A stretch of DNA of 53,160 bases from Hirschia sp964351655 (lineage in GTDB: Bacteria; Pseudomonadota; Alphaproteobacteria; Caulobacterales; Hyphomonadaceae): contig CAYGPD010000021.1 in the NCBI GenBank assembly GCA_964351655.1, positions 1 to 53,160 of the forward strand, read 5' to 3'. Positions 25,002-33,697 of the stretch are shown piece by piece. How positions within the stretch are numbered: the first letter of the stretch is position 1; each line of letters starts with the position of its first letter. Position numbers and translations under genes: made by a program. The notes under the pieces are model-generated. The model searched no databases. It was given only the letters and a program-made list of their open reading frames with translations, and was not told where the DNA came from.

Positions 25002-27791
25002 TTAGTTTTCGACGAGTGGTTTTTCAATCTCAATATCGATGAAACGAAATAAACCTGTGGGTACAGGAATATCATATTCGTGAGACGGAGATATTTCTAT
25101 ACGCTCGCCAGATAATACATCTGTCATCTTAAGAGGTGTGGATGCTTTAAACGTGACGCGCGCTATTTTGTCTGTCGGGTTGAGATAGCCTCCATCGACG
25201 AGGGTGAGGCGCAAGGTTTTATCATCTGTTTGCGCGACCACCCAGCCGACATCTCCTGTGACTGTAAGAGGAAGATACTTACTCAAGTTTTCGATGTCTG
25301 ATTTAACCTGCGTATAATATGTGTCAGCAGCATATTTTTCGCTCAAATCTGAGGCATAATAATGCTCACCATCGGTTGGATATTCTTTGAGAATATTTTT
25401 GTAGATAGGATGTAAATGATCCACCATTTTTCCGCGTGGAAGATCTTCATTTCCATGCTGAAGTGGCGCGAGCATGACCATGCCATTTGGATAGGGTGGA
25501 ATGAAACTGTATCGGCGTTCTTTCACATTGGCCGCATAGTTTGAAAAATCCCATTCGGTAACAGGAGCGCCAGGCCATGAGCCGTTTAAGTGGCTAAATA
25601 CGAGTGGATTTTCTTTTTCATATTGGGCATCGAAAAACGTAATCCATTTCACATTTCCGGCTTCGTTTTGTACTTTTTTGTTCGGGGGCATCATCCCTAA
25701 ATGGACTGGATTTAAGCTGACCAATTCCTCACGTTTAGGTACATATAAAACGCCTTTGGCGATCAGCTCCCAAAGCAGGCTCATATACTCTTGGTCAACG
25801 GTGAAATTGTTTTGATGCGTTGCGCCGCTCGCAATAGCGTAAATCTGTTGGCGTAGAAAATGGTTTGGCACCATTTGATGCGAGTGCTGACGTAGACGGA
25901 AATAACTTGGGTTGTCCCGTGCGCTTCTGTTGCCCCAATCATTGACCGCGCCCGAAGCCCAAACGCCAATTCGCGCAGCAAGGCTTAATTCCATAGATTT
26001 GTCGGTTGTTTCCTCCGTAGAGGGGACAAACACATCAGCAAATTCGCCCGACATGACGCGCGCCCAATAGTGGGAATAGATGTCTGAAAACCAAAAACCA
26101 TGCTTCGTTCTCAGGTGGATTGTAAGGTTTTTTCCTTGTCCATAAGTTGCGAGCGGATAGATAAGCGTGTCCATGACAAATGCGAATTCATCGCTTGGAT
26201 CTTCTAGCTCTGGATAGATGAGATTTAGGCGTTTTCCATTGACCAGATCCACTAATTTTTTTGCTGTATCCAAGCTAAACATAAAGGGGTCATTTCCATG
26301 TCCACCCCATGAACTTATGCCAGGCTCATCTCCCAATTCTTGTTTGAATCGCGTGAGGATTTCAGCTTGAGTTGCGGTATATTTTTTACGTCTATCCCGT
26401 TTCTTCTTATATTTTTCATTCTCCATTTCGCTTCGATCCCAGTTTTCCGCTTCCGCTGAAAATGTGCTGGCGAGGAAGATGGGGGAGGTATAATTTTTTG
26501 AGATATTTTCGATGATATTTTCTACGCCCTTACGGCCTTCGGATACGAAGTAAACGAGGCGATTAGCGGCGCGGGTGGGGATATACGCGTCGAGTTGCTT
26601 TCGCACTGTTTCAGTATTTTGCAATATAGTCGCGAGTTTACCCGGCGGCGAAATATCTTCGTAGGCTTTGCGCCATTTAGAGTTTGATGGATCAATTATA
26701 TGGACTGCGCTACCGCCACTCTGCGCACTCGCAAGTATCATTTTTCCACTGGCTTCATGAACCCAGATATCATTGAAAGAGTATCGACTGTTCAATACAA
26801 CGGTTTTTTTCTTCTTGCTGCCGATTGACTGCAGAATGAAACGTGACCCGTATAAAAAAGCGAGTGTTGTTTCGCCGTTTTCTTGTATAATTTGAGGCTG
26901 GACAATGCGGTAGCCAAAACCATTTCCTTTAGCTAATTTATTCATAGGTAAAACAGCGCTATCGCCCGTTGCTAAGGATACGATGGCGGCTTTTGCTGAA
27001 CTTTCTGTTCCTGAATTCCCTAATAAAACTTCACGGACACCATCGCCGTCAACGTCAAATGTGGTGAGCGCACCGACAACTGAGACCTCGCTTGGAATGA
27101 TCTTATACGGCATCTCGGCGAGGGGTTTGAAAAGATAGAGTGATCCGTTGGAATTATTCTGGTTTATCGCGCCATGCATGACGAGAACTTCTGTACCATT
27201 TGCGAGGAGAACGGGGCGCAGGAAATTTGCGACATGCGATTTGGTGAGCGGATATTTTTTACCATTCATTCCCCAAGATTTTTCGATCGAGTAAGGTTGG
27301 GACTCAATGGTTTTGATCGGTTCGCCCTGCGCATCAAGATAATAAATATTGGTATCAAAACCACCTGCTACAATCAGTGGCGACGTATCTGATTTTACGA
27401 CTGTCACAGATAGCATGGGAGCGTCGTTGAACTTACGGGACCAGAGTAATTCGCCCTGCGCATTCAATGCGTAAATATGGCCATCTGCATTGGCGACAAA
27501 ACACTCATCAATGCGGTCTCCGGTGACGTCATCACACCAGATATCGTGGTTCATAAAACCTGAAAGTCTGTTCTCCCAAATCTTTTTACCGTTAAAATCA
27601 AATGCTAATATCGTCCCTTCGAAAGAATTTGCGATAATGACGTCACCGTCCGGACCGGTGGCTGTACGAACATTCGTAATGGTGAGTCCTGTGTCGAAGC
27701 TTTTAATAGCTTCATCCGCGATAGCTGGAAGCGAATACAGCCCCGCAAATGACAGAGCAAAAAGGCCTAATAGTGTTGAGTTCTTACGCAT
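25002..27791 (-). CDS. Secreted beta-propeller protein, candidate lambda-carrageenase (GH150-like)
   Basis: This secreted protein has 929 residues and a cleavable signal peptide (SLPAIADEA). The first roughly 350 residues are propeller-like blades with PQQ/FG-GAP character (IIANSFEGTILAFDFNGKKIWENRL, ANADGHIYALNAQGELLWSRKF). A large C-terminal part rich in aromatic residues follows (WGGHGNDPFMFSLDTAKKLV, GFWFSDIYSHYWARVMSGEF, NDWGNRSARDNPSYFRLRQH, VMLAPLQHGNEDLPRG). Lambda-carrageenase of Pseudoalteromonas carrageenovora, founder of GH150, is known as a protein of about 940 residues with an N-terminal predicted propeller. Size, architecture and the neighbouring sulfatases and GH110-like genes point to the same family. 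I cannot align the sequences here, so this is a hypothesis. GGAGGA precedes the ATG, and an operator lies 37-50 bp upstream. Confidence 0.6.
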   Translation of the reverse strand: MRKNSTLLGLFALSFAGLYSLPAIADEAIKSFDTGLTITNVRTATGPDGDVIIANSFEGTILAFDFNGKKIWENRLSGFMNHDIWCDDVTGDRIDECFVANADGHIYALNAQGELLWSRKFNDAPMLSVTVVKSDTSPLIVAGGFDTNIYYLDAQGEPIKTIESQPYSIEKSWGMNGKKYPLTKSHVANFLRPVLLANGTEVLVMHGAINQNNSNGSLYLFKPLAEMPYKIIPSEVSVVGALTTFDVDGDGVREVLLGNSGTESSAKAAIVSLATGDSAVLPMNKLAKGNGFGYRIVQPQIIQENGETTLAFLYGSRFILQSIGSKKKKTVVLNSRYSFNDIWVHEASGKMILASAQSGGSAVHIIDPSNSKWRKAYEDISPPGKLATILQNTETVRKQLDAYIPTRAANRLVYFVSEGRKGVENIIENISKNYTSPIFLASTFSAEAENWDRSEMENEKYKKKRDRRKKYTATQAEILTRFKQELGDEPGISSWGGHGNDPFMFSLDTAKKLVDLVNGKRLNLIYPELEDPSDEFAFVMDTLIYPLATYGQGKNLTIHLRTKHGFWFSDIYSHYWARVMSGEFADVFVPSTEETTDKSMELSLAARIGVWASGAVNDWGNRSARDNPSYFRLRQHSHQMVPNHFLRQQIYAIASGATHQNNFTVDQEYMSLLWELIAKGVLYVPKREELVSLNPVHLGMMPPNKKVQNEAGNVKWITFFDAQYEKENPLVFSHLNGSWPGAPVTEWDFSNYAANVKERRYSFIPPYPNGMVMLAPLQHGNEDLPRGKMVDHLHPIYKNILKEYPTDGEHYYASDLSEKYAADTYYTQVKSDIENLSKYLPLTVTGDVGWVVAQTDDKTLRLTLVDGGYLNPTDKIARVTFKASTPLKMTDVLSGERIEISPSHEYDIPVPTGLFRFIDIEIEKPLVEN

Positions 27792-27827
27792 GCTAAATCC
27801 TCCCCAATTATATCTTTTGGGAATGTT

Positions 27828-27841
27828 TATATTATATTACA
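27828..27841. promoter_or_regulatory. Operator, carrageenase-like gene
   Basis: TATATTATATTACA; on the gene strand this reads TGTAATATAATATA, one base different from the operator at 24852-24865. Confidence 0.6.
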
Positions 27842-27902
27842 ATTAACAGCAATATATTTTATGCGTCGCGTGTAGGCGCGTATCACTAAGGCTTGGCGTA
27901 TC

Positions 27903-28364
27903 TTATAGGTTTAAGTGCGAAAGCGTTGGATAATCAATTGGGCGCGGACCTTGAGGAAATTTGATCTTTCGATCTGTTTCGGCGATTGGAAGGTCGTTGA
28001 TCGATGCAAAGCGTTGCGCCATTAGACCTTGAGTATCAAATACCCAATTCTCATTTCCATATGCGCGAAACCAGTTGCCTGCATCATTGTGATACTCATA
28101 GGCATAGCGCACAGAGATACGATTTTCATGGAATGCAAACAGCTCTTTGATCAGTCGATATTCGTGTTCCTGTTCCCACTTCTGCGTCAGGAAAGTGACA
28201 ATCTGGCTGCGGCCTGTCACGAAGGTTGAACGATTACGCCAGACGCTATTTTCGGTATAAGCGAGGGATACTTTTTGCGCGTCTTGGCTATTCCAACCAT
28301 CTTCAGCAAGCCTCACTTTTTGAGTGGCTGTCTCAAAGGTGAATGGGGGTAAAGGTGGGCGCAT
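27903..28364 (-). CDS. NTF2-like (SnoaL/DUF1348) protein
   Basis: A small cytoplasmic protein of 153 residues with a cone-shaped NTF2-like fold pattern: LAEDGWNSQDAQKVSLAYTENSVWRNRSTFVTGR, then RISVRYAYEYHNDAGNWFRAYGNENWVFD. These are typical of the DUF1348 group, whose function is unknown. GGAAAG precedes the ATG. It is the third gene of a minus-strand unit with a PNPOx-like flavoprotein and a GST. Confidence 0.82.
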   Translation of the reverse strand: MRPPLPPFTFETATQKVRLAEDGWNSQDAQKVSLAYTENSVWRNRSTFVTGRSQIVTFLTQKWEQEHEYRLIKELFAFHENRISVRYAYEYHNDAGNWFRAYGNENWVFDTQGLMAQRFASINDLPIAETDRKIKFPQGPRPIDYPTLSHLNL

Positions 28365-28400
28365 AATTCTTTCCTATGGTGTGTGATGATGCGATCCGCA

Positions 28401-29378
28401 TTAAGCAGGTGATATGTTTTCCCAACGCCCCTTATTGAGGACGAATGGAGAAAGCTCATTGAACTTCCATCGGAATGGAAGCGCTTGAGGTCGGCGCACG
28501 ATTGAATTGGGCTCAAATGTCCATAATCGTTCGGCACCTGCAAATTGCGCAATTTCGGGGGAGTCCAAGATGATTTGAGCTTTGCCGCTCATTTGCAGGA
28601 GGTCGCCTGTTGCATAGTCGATGAAGCTCAATCCAGCTTTGCCATTGAGGGCGATATTTCCAAGTGTGTTGAAAAAGAGGTTTCCCGAAAAATCTGGGAT
28701 AGTGAGACAACCATTTTCGTCCACGCGTACAAAACCGGGTTCACCGCCCCGATGGGAGATATCAACTTTGTTTGCAGCATCTTTGGTCATGTATGAGGCT
28801 ACAAAAAAGCTATCTGACTTGCGGATAAGGGTGATTGCGGCGTCATCGAGCGTGTGCGTTATTTGGGCGGAGTGGGGCGATGGGGCGCTTAGAGGTCGGG
28901 TTGGGATATAGTCTCTGTCTTGAATATATTTAGCGCAATTTCCCATCGTCTGTTCGACGGCGACATAAAATCCCGTCTTAGAACAGTGCTGGATACGTCC
29001 ATTAATCCTGTTGCGGCGACGGGTGTGAAATTCAATACCTAAAAACCCAATGCCGTCGCCTGCTTTAAGGTTTTGAAAAGCAGGATCATCCAAGGCAGGG
29101 CGTGCGTTTATGTCCAAACGGGTGGGCGATGGGGAGGATATAAATCCAATCTCGCCAAACAATATACTTGCCCATGCCTGACCTTGAGCATCTACGCTGC
29201 CGGTCATGATATAGGGGAGTTGGCTGTAAAATTCGCGATGTTGATCGGGCAAATAGTCTCGCAATACCTTTTTACCGATAAGGTCCATTTTCTCGCGTTT
29301 ACCAACACTCGCTTGGAGAGTTTGTTCTCCCTCATGCCAAGGTGAAGATGGGTCATATGACGGGGTGTGCGCAGACAT
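28401..29378 (-). CDS. PNPOx-like FMN-binding protein
   Basis: This protein of 325 residues belongs to the pyridoxamine 5'-phosphate oxidase-like split-barrel superfamily. Two barrel-like halves are visible: SQLPYIMTGSVDAQGQAWASILFGEIGFI and KSDSFFVASYMTKDAANKVDISHRGGEPGFVRVDENGCLTIPDFSGN, the second with GNLFFNTLGNIALNGKAGLSFIDYATGDLLQMSG. The family binds flavin and often reduces small molecules; the substrate here is unknown. It lies between the GST and NTF2-like genes. Confidence 0.8.
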   Translation of the reverse strand: MSAHTPSYDPSSPWHEGEQTLQASVGKREKMDLIGKKVLRDYLPDQHREFYSQLPYIMTGSVDAQGQAWASILFGEIGFISSPSPTRLDINARPALDDPAFQNLKAGDGIGFLGIEFHTRRRNRINGRIQHCSKTGFYVAVEQTMGNCAKYIQDRDYIPTRPLSAPSPHSAQITHTLDDAAITLIRKSDSFFVASYMTKDAANKVDISHRGGEPGFVRVDENGCLTIPDFSGNLFFNTLGNIALNGKAGLSFIDYATGDLLQMSGKAQIILDSPEIAQFAGAERLWTFEPNSIVRRPQALPFRWKFNELSPFVLNKGRWENISPA

Positions 29379-29412
29379 TTAATGGGCCTTATCATGAATA
29401 AGCAGGGGCAAG

Positions 29413-29458
29413 CACTGCCAGCATTGGTGTGATGAGTGGCACGATTGCGCTGGCAGTG
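29413..29458 (-). repeat. 10-bp inverted repeat between GST and PNPOx-like genes
   Basis: CACTGCCAGC at 29413-29422 and GCTGGCAGTG at 29449-29458 form a perfect stem with a 26-base spacer. On the minus strand it follows the GST stop and could act as a partial terminator or RNA-stabilising hairpin. On the plus strand it is followed by TTTTGATTTT. Confidence 0.6.
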
Positions 29459-29471
29459 TTTTGATTTTAAA

Positions 29472-30098
29472 TTACTTTCGTAATCCAACTGATGTTTGCG
29501 GGAAGGGTTTGAAACCTGGAAGAGACTCTATTTTTCCAAGCCATGCATTAATGTGAGGATAGTCGGAGAGATCCACATTTCCTTCGGGTGCGCTGAAGAT
29601 ATAGCTATATAATGAGATATCCGCGAGCGTGACTTTTGCGCCGATGATATAGTCTTTATTGGAAAGCTCTGCTTCTATTAAAGATAAGATTGCATGTGCG
29701 CGCGCTATTACTTCTTGTGGGTTCATTGTGGCATTAAAGAGCGTAATGAGACGTGCAGCCGCAGGGCCAAAAGCAATATGTCCCTGTGCAACACTGAACC
29801 AACGCTGCACATTTGCGGCACCTTGAGGATCCTCTGGGAGCCAATCTGTCTTGCCTAGCTTTTTTGCCAGATAGACCAAAATAGCATTTGAATCAGAGAT
29901 ATAGATATCTCCATCTTCCAGAACAGGGACTTGTCCAAATGGGTTTTTGGCTAAAAAGTCTGGTGTTTTGTGCTCACCACCGGGCAGGTCCAAATTGACG
30001 ATTTCCACATCTGCACCGATGAGGGAAATGAATAATTCGGCGCGGTGTGCGTGGCCGGAAAGGGGGAAGCTGTAAAGTTTGAGTGCCATCAGTGACAT
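29472..30098 (-). CDS. Glutathione S-transferase
   Basis: This protein of about 208 residues has a thioredoxin-like N-terminal domain (LKLYSFPLSGHAHRAELFISLIG, then NPFGQVPVLEDGDIYISDSNAILVYLAKK, the glutathione-binding region) and an all-helical C-terminal domain (VTLADISLYSYIFSAPEGNVDLSDYPHINAWLGKIESLPGF). Either ATG at 30098 or at 30089 may start it. It diverges from the LysR regulator, an arrangement common for GST genes controlled by their neighbour. Confidence 0.9.
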   Translation of the reverse strand: MSLMALKLYSFPLSGHAHRAELFISLIGADVEIVNLDLPGGEHKTPDFLAKNPFGQVPVLEDGDIYISDSNAILVYLAKKLGKTDWLPEDPQGAANVQRWFSVAQGHIAFGPAAARLITLFNATMNPQEVIARAHAILSLIEAELSNKDYIIGAKVTLADISLYSYIFSAPEGNVDLSDYPHINAWLGKIESLPGFKPFPQTSVGLRK

Positions 30099-30257
30099 GC
30101 CTACCTATCTGAGAGATTTAACTGCAAATGAAGGTAGTTGATTTCATTCAACGGCTGAATATGCTTATATTTGAATACATTATTTTGGAATATGAAATAA
30201 TAAATGCAATTATTGCGCAAATGACAATGTAAGGCATTGTGATTTTAGGAGAAAATA

Positions 30258-31151
30258 TTGGATAAATTACGTGCGCTTGAAGCTTTTGTGGCTGTTGTGG
30301 AGACCGAAGGCTTTGCGTCTGCGGCACGTGTGCTCAAGGTGAGCGCGCCGTCTGTGACCCGTATGGTGGGTGAGTTGGAAGCGCATTTGGGTGTCATGCT
30401 ACTGCGACGGACAACCCGTGTTGTGTCTGTAACGGATATTGGTCAGCATTATTTTGAAGATGCCAAAGATATTCTGGCAAAAGTGCAGGCCTGCGATGAT
30501 GCTGCAAAAGGTGCACATGGCGACCCAATTGGAACATTGAGGGTGACTGCACCATCTATGTTTGGTCACATCTATATCGCACCAACAATTACACAATATC
30601 TGGATATTTATGATAACGTGAACATTGAAGCGTTATTTCTCGATAGGGTGGTCAATCTTACAGAAGAGGGCATTGATGTTTCCATTCGTATTGGAAACCT
30701 GCCCGACTCCTCTCTTATAGCAAGCCGAGCGGGATATGTGCGAATGCTGGTGTGTGGAAGTAAAGCCTATTTCGATGGTCATGGCATCCCCAAAACGCCT
30801 GAAGATCTCAAACAACATAAAACAATAGGTCTCACACTTGGCAGCTTTCAATCTGGTTGGAAGTTTGCGCAAGAGCAGTCTGTTAAACTGGATCACAAAG
30901 TATCTTTCAACACTGTATCTTCTGGAATTGAAGCGGCTAAATCGGGTTGGGGGCTGGTGCGGGTTTTGTCTTATCAAGTGGGTTCGGAGCTGGATTCAGG
31001 GGAGCTTACTACAGTTTTAGAAGATTATTGTCCTGCCTCTCTCCCCATACATGTCATTCACGGACACGGTGCACGCGCGCCTGCAAAGGTGAGAACTTTT
31101 GTGGATTTCACAGTTGAAGCCTTGCGGAAAAATCCATTTCTAAATCCCTGA
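30258..31151 (+). CDS. LysR-family transcriptional regulator
   Basis: This regulator of 297 residues has an N-terminal winged helix-turn-helix (LRALEAFVAVVETEGFASAARVLKVSAPSVTRMVGELEAHLGVMLLRRTTR) and a periplasmic-binding-like effector domain. The TTG start is supported by AGGAGA a few bases upstream. It is divergent from the GST/PNPOx/NTF2-like unit, which it probably controls from the shared 159-bp gap. Confidence 0.93.
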   Translation: MDKLRALEAFVAVVETEGFASAARVLKVSAPSVTRMVGELEAHLGVMLLRRTTRVVSVTDIGQHYFEDAKDILAKVQACDDAAKGAHGDPIGTLRVTAPSMFGHIYIAPTITQYLDIYDNVNIEALFLDRVVNLTEEGIDVSIRIGNLPDSSLIASRAGYVRMLVCGSKAYFDGHGIPKTPEDLKQHKTIGLTLGSFQSGWKFAQEQSVKLDHKVSFNTVSSGIEAAKSGWGLVRVLSYQVGSELDSGELTTVLEDYCPASLPIHVIHGHGARAPAKVRTFVDFTVEALRKNPFLNP

Positions 31152-31278
31152 CGGTATCATTTTATCTACACTAAAATAAGCGAGAAAACACTTGAATATT
31201 TATCACGTTTAAGGGTTCTTCAGCAGAATATATCCCATTTTGTGTAAGAAAATGTTTACGATAACATTTTAGGGCTTC

Positions 31279-31329
31279 CCTCCGCCTAAAATTCCTGTAA
31301 TCTTGATTGTATACAATAATAGGCGGAGG
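31279..31329 (+). promoter_or_regulatory. Palindrome inside an inverted repeat that covers the ribosome binding site
   Basis: CCTCCGCCTA (31279-31288) and TAGGCGGAGG (31320-31329) are perfectly complementary, and the right arm contains the GGCGGAGG ribosome binding site of the next gene. Between them lies the perfect 12-bp palindrome ATTGTATACAAT (31306-31317), shaped like a FadR-subfamily operator but different from the one used in the galactan locus. It could work as a DNA operator, an RNA hairpin that hides the ribosome binding site, or both. Confidence 0.55.
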
Positions 31330-31339
31330 AATTTTCACT

Positions 31340-31909
31340 ATGGCGCGATTAACAAGGCGTTTTTTCCTTGGGGGAAGTGCGGTTGTCATTACGGCTGCGG
31401 GCATTAGCGGATGTCGGCAGGAAAACAACGGCCTTCTGACTGTTCATGAAGATGGAGAATTTTTCAATGCGCAGCAATTGACGTTGCTGCAAGATGTCTC
31501 TGAAATCATGATCCCGCGGACTGACACGCCTGGCGCTATTGATGCGCAAGTGGCGAGCTTTGCAGATGGTATGATGCTGACATGGGCGAGCGAGGATACA
31601 CAGAAGCAGTTTTTAGGTTTTCTCAGCGCATTGAACACACGCGCTATGACGCAATTGAATAAACCCTATACGAAATTGGCCCAATTAGAGCGCACAGCCT
31701 TGATTGAGGAAATTGATACTGAAGCTTTTTCAGAAGCGCCAAGTGAAATTTCAGCAGATTATAAGCGCGTCAAATCACTAGTGTTTCATCTATTCTATTC
31801 ATCCGAGCAAGGCAGCAAAGATTATGTGCCAGTGCCTGGTCAATATAACGGAAACCTCACTTTAGAAGAATATGAAAACCTGATGAATGAGGGTGCTTAT
31901 GGCCGATGA
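31340..31909 (+). CDS. Gluconate 2-dehydrogenase subunit 3-like protein, Tat signal
   Basis: This small partner subunit of membrane-associated GMC dehydrogenases has 189 residues. It has a clear Tat leader (RLTRRFFLGGSAVVITAAGISGC) with a lipobox. The body matches the subunit 3 pattern (FFNAQQLTLLQDVSEIMIPRTDTPGAIDAQVASFADGM). In this family the small subunit carries the export signal and the flavoprotein travels with it. The ATG at 31340 lies after GGCGGAGGA; an upstream in-frame ATG at 31307 falls inside the palindrome. It overlaps the next gene by 11 bases. Confidence 0.87.
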   Translation: MARLTRRFFLGGSAVVITAAGISGCRQENNGLLTVHEDGEFFNAQQLTLLQDVSEIMIPRTDTPGAIDAQVASFADGMMLTWASEDTQKQFLGFLSALNTRAMTQLNKPYTKLAQLERTALIEEIDTEAFSEAPSEISADYKRVKSLVFHLFYSSEQGSKDYVPVPGQYNGNLTLEEYENLMNEGAYGR

Positions 31910-33617
31910 TTTTGATGTAATCGTTGTGGGGTCTGGCATCACGGGCGGCTGGGCGGCTAAAGAGTTTAGTGAGAAGGGCTTTAAAACCCTCGTGCTAGAA
32001 CGGGGCCGCAATGTCGAACACCAAGGCGAAGAATACACAGACATGCAGACTCCTTGGGAGATGTATAACCGTGCGCTAATGCCCGAAATATACGATCAGA
32101 ATGGCAATTACCGCGATATGAAAGAGATGAATTACATCTATTGGAATCATATCAAACACTTCTTCGTTGATGAAAAAGAACACCCTTATTCAACGCCAGA
32201 TGATAAGCCTGCTATGTGGATTCGCGGGTATCAATTAGGGGGGCGTTCAATCACATGGGGGCGTCAGTCCTATCGGTGGAGCCGTAAGGATTTTGAAGCA
32301 AATGCCAAGGATGGACATGGCATTCCTTGGCCCATTGGCTATGACGACCTTGAACCTTGGTATGATTATGTCGAAACATTTGCAGGCATTTCAGGCAATA
32401 AAGACGGTCTAAATACTTTGCCAGATGGCCAGTTCCAAAAGCCTTGGAATATGAGCTGCGCTGAAGAATTCGTGTCTGAGAATATCAAAAATAATTTGCC
32501 TGAACGTCCTATGATTATTGGACGTTGTGCGAATATGACGGACCCACAAGAGCAACAATTAGAATTAGGTCGCGGACCATGTCAGGCGCGTAATCAGTGC
32601 GCGCAGGGATGTTCCTTTGGCGCTTATTTTTGCTCGCTTTCGGCGACTCTTCCCGCAGCACGCAAAACCGGCAATGTCACCATTGTGACGGATGCAATTG
32701 TTGCATCCGTTGATCATGATGATGAAACGGGAAAAGCAAGCGGCGTTACTGTGGTTGATTATCACACTAAAGAGCAGCGCAAATATAAAGCGCGAGTGGT
32801 GTTCTTATGTGCTGGATCGTTTGCTTCATTACAGATTATGATGAATTCCAAATCATCTACTCACCCAAATGGAATTGCTAACTCTAGCGGTATGCTTGGT
32901 CATTATGTGATGGATCACTTTGGGGGATCTGGTGCATATGGAACAGTGCCGGGATTTGAAGATCGCTATTCATTTGGACGCCGCGCAACGGATATGTATG
33001 TGCCAAACTTCCGTCATGACAAAGCTGACAATGTCGATTTTGTGCGCGGATATGGATACCAAGGCAATGGATCAAATCGGCCTCGCGCCGGTAATACTGC
33101 ATCATCCGCAGGAATTGGCGCGGAAGCAAAGGGAAGGGTTGGCGCGCCTCTACCTTGGCGCATCGGATTTGGCATGTTCGGCGAGATGCTGCCTTATTTT
33201 GACAACCAAGTGACTTTAAATCCCACAAAAACCGATAAGTGGGGCATTCCGCTTCTACACATAGATGCACATGGCCGTGAAAATGAACGCAAAATGGCCC
33301 AGCAAGCTGCCAAAGATGCAGAAGAATTTCTGATTGCAGGTGGATGTGTTGATGTGACGTCTTGGAGCCTCGCACCGGAAAAGCCCATTCAGGTGGGCGG
33401 ATTGATCCATGAAATGGGCGGTGCATGCATGGGGAAAGATCCAAAAGGTTCTGTGCTGAATAAATGGGCTCAAGCGCATGATGTGCCAAACCTGTTTGTG
33501 ACAGACGGGGCATGTATGTCTTCGTGTGCCACGCAAAACCCATCCATCACATATATGGCGATTACAGCGCGTGCAGCTAATCACGCCGCTGAACTGATGA
33601 AAGAGGGCAAGTTGTAG
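31899..33617 (+). CDS. GMC-family FAD dehydrogenase 1
   Basis: This flavoprotein has 572 residues. FAD-binding motifs are FDVIVVGSGITGGWAAKEFSEKGF at the start and the C-terminal substrate-domain signature DGACMSSCATQNPSITYMAITARA. WIRGYQLGGRSITWGRQSYRW and the Cys cluster CQARNQCAQGC match the gluconate/fructose/sorbose dehydrogenase group. It has no signal peptide, in line with export together with the Tat-bearing subunit 3 just upstream. The expected cytochrome c electron acceptor is not in the window. It shares an almost identical 143-bp block (32670-32812) with the next gene. The sugar substrate is unknown; a role in making aldonolactones is possible. Confidence 0.9.
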   Translation: MADDFDVIVVGSGITGGWAAKEFSEKGFKTLVLERGRNVEHQGEEYTDMQTPWEMYNRALMPEIYDQNGNYRDMKEMNYIYWNHIKHFFVDEKEHPYSTPDDKPAMWIRGYQLGGRSITWGRQSYRWSRKDFEANAKDGHGIPWPIGYDDLEPWYDYVETFAGISGNKDGLNTLPDGQFQKPWNMSCAEEFVSENIKNNLPERPMIIGRCANMTDPQEQQLELGRGPCQARNQCAQGCSFGAYFCSLSATLPAARKTGNVTIVTDAIVASVDHDDETGKASGVTVVDYHTKEQRKYKARVVFLCAGSFASLQIMMNSKSSTHPNGIANSSGMLGHYVMDHFGGSGAYGTVPGFEDRYSFGRRATDMYVPNFRHDKADNVDFVRGYGYQGNGSNRPRAGNTASSAGIGAEAKGRVGAPLPWRIGFGMFGEMLPYFDNQVTLNPTKTDKWGIPLLHIDAHGRENERKMAQQAAKDAEEFLIAGGCVDVTSWSLAPEKPIQVGGLIHEMGGACMGKDPKGSVLNKWAQAHDVPNLFVTDGACMSSCATQNPSITYMAITARAANHAAELMKEGKL

Positions 33618-33697
33618 TGCGCATTGGGGCACGACGCCCCGTCAATACAATGCAGCTGACATTTGCAACCGATATAACCTAAAGAATGAGGGCCATT

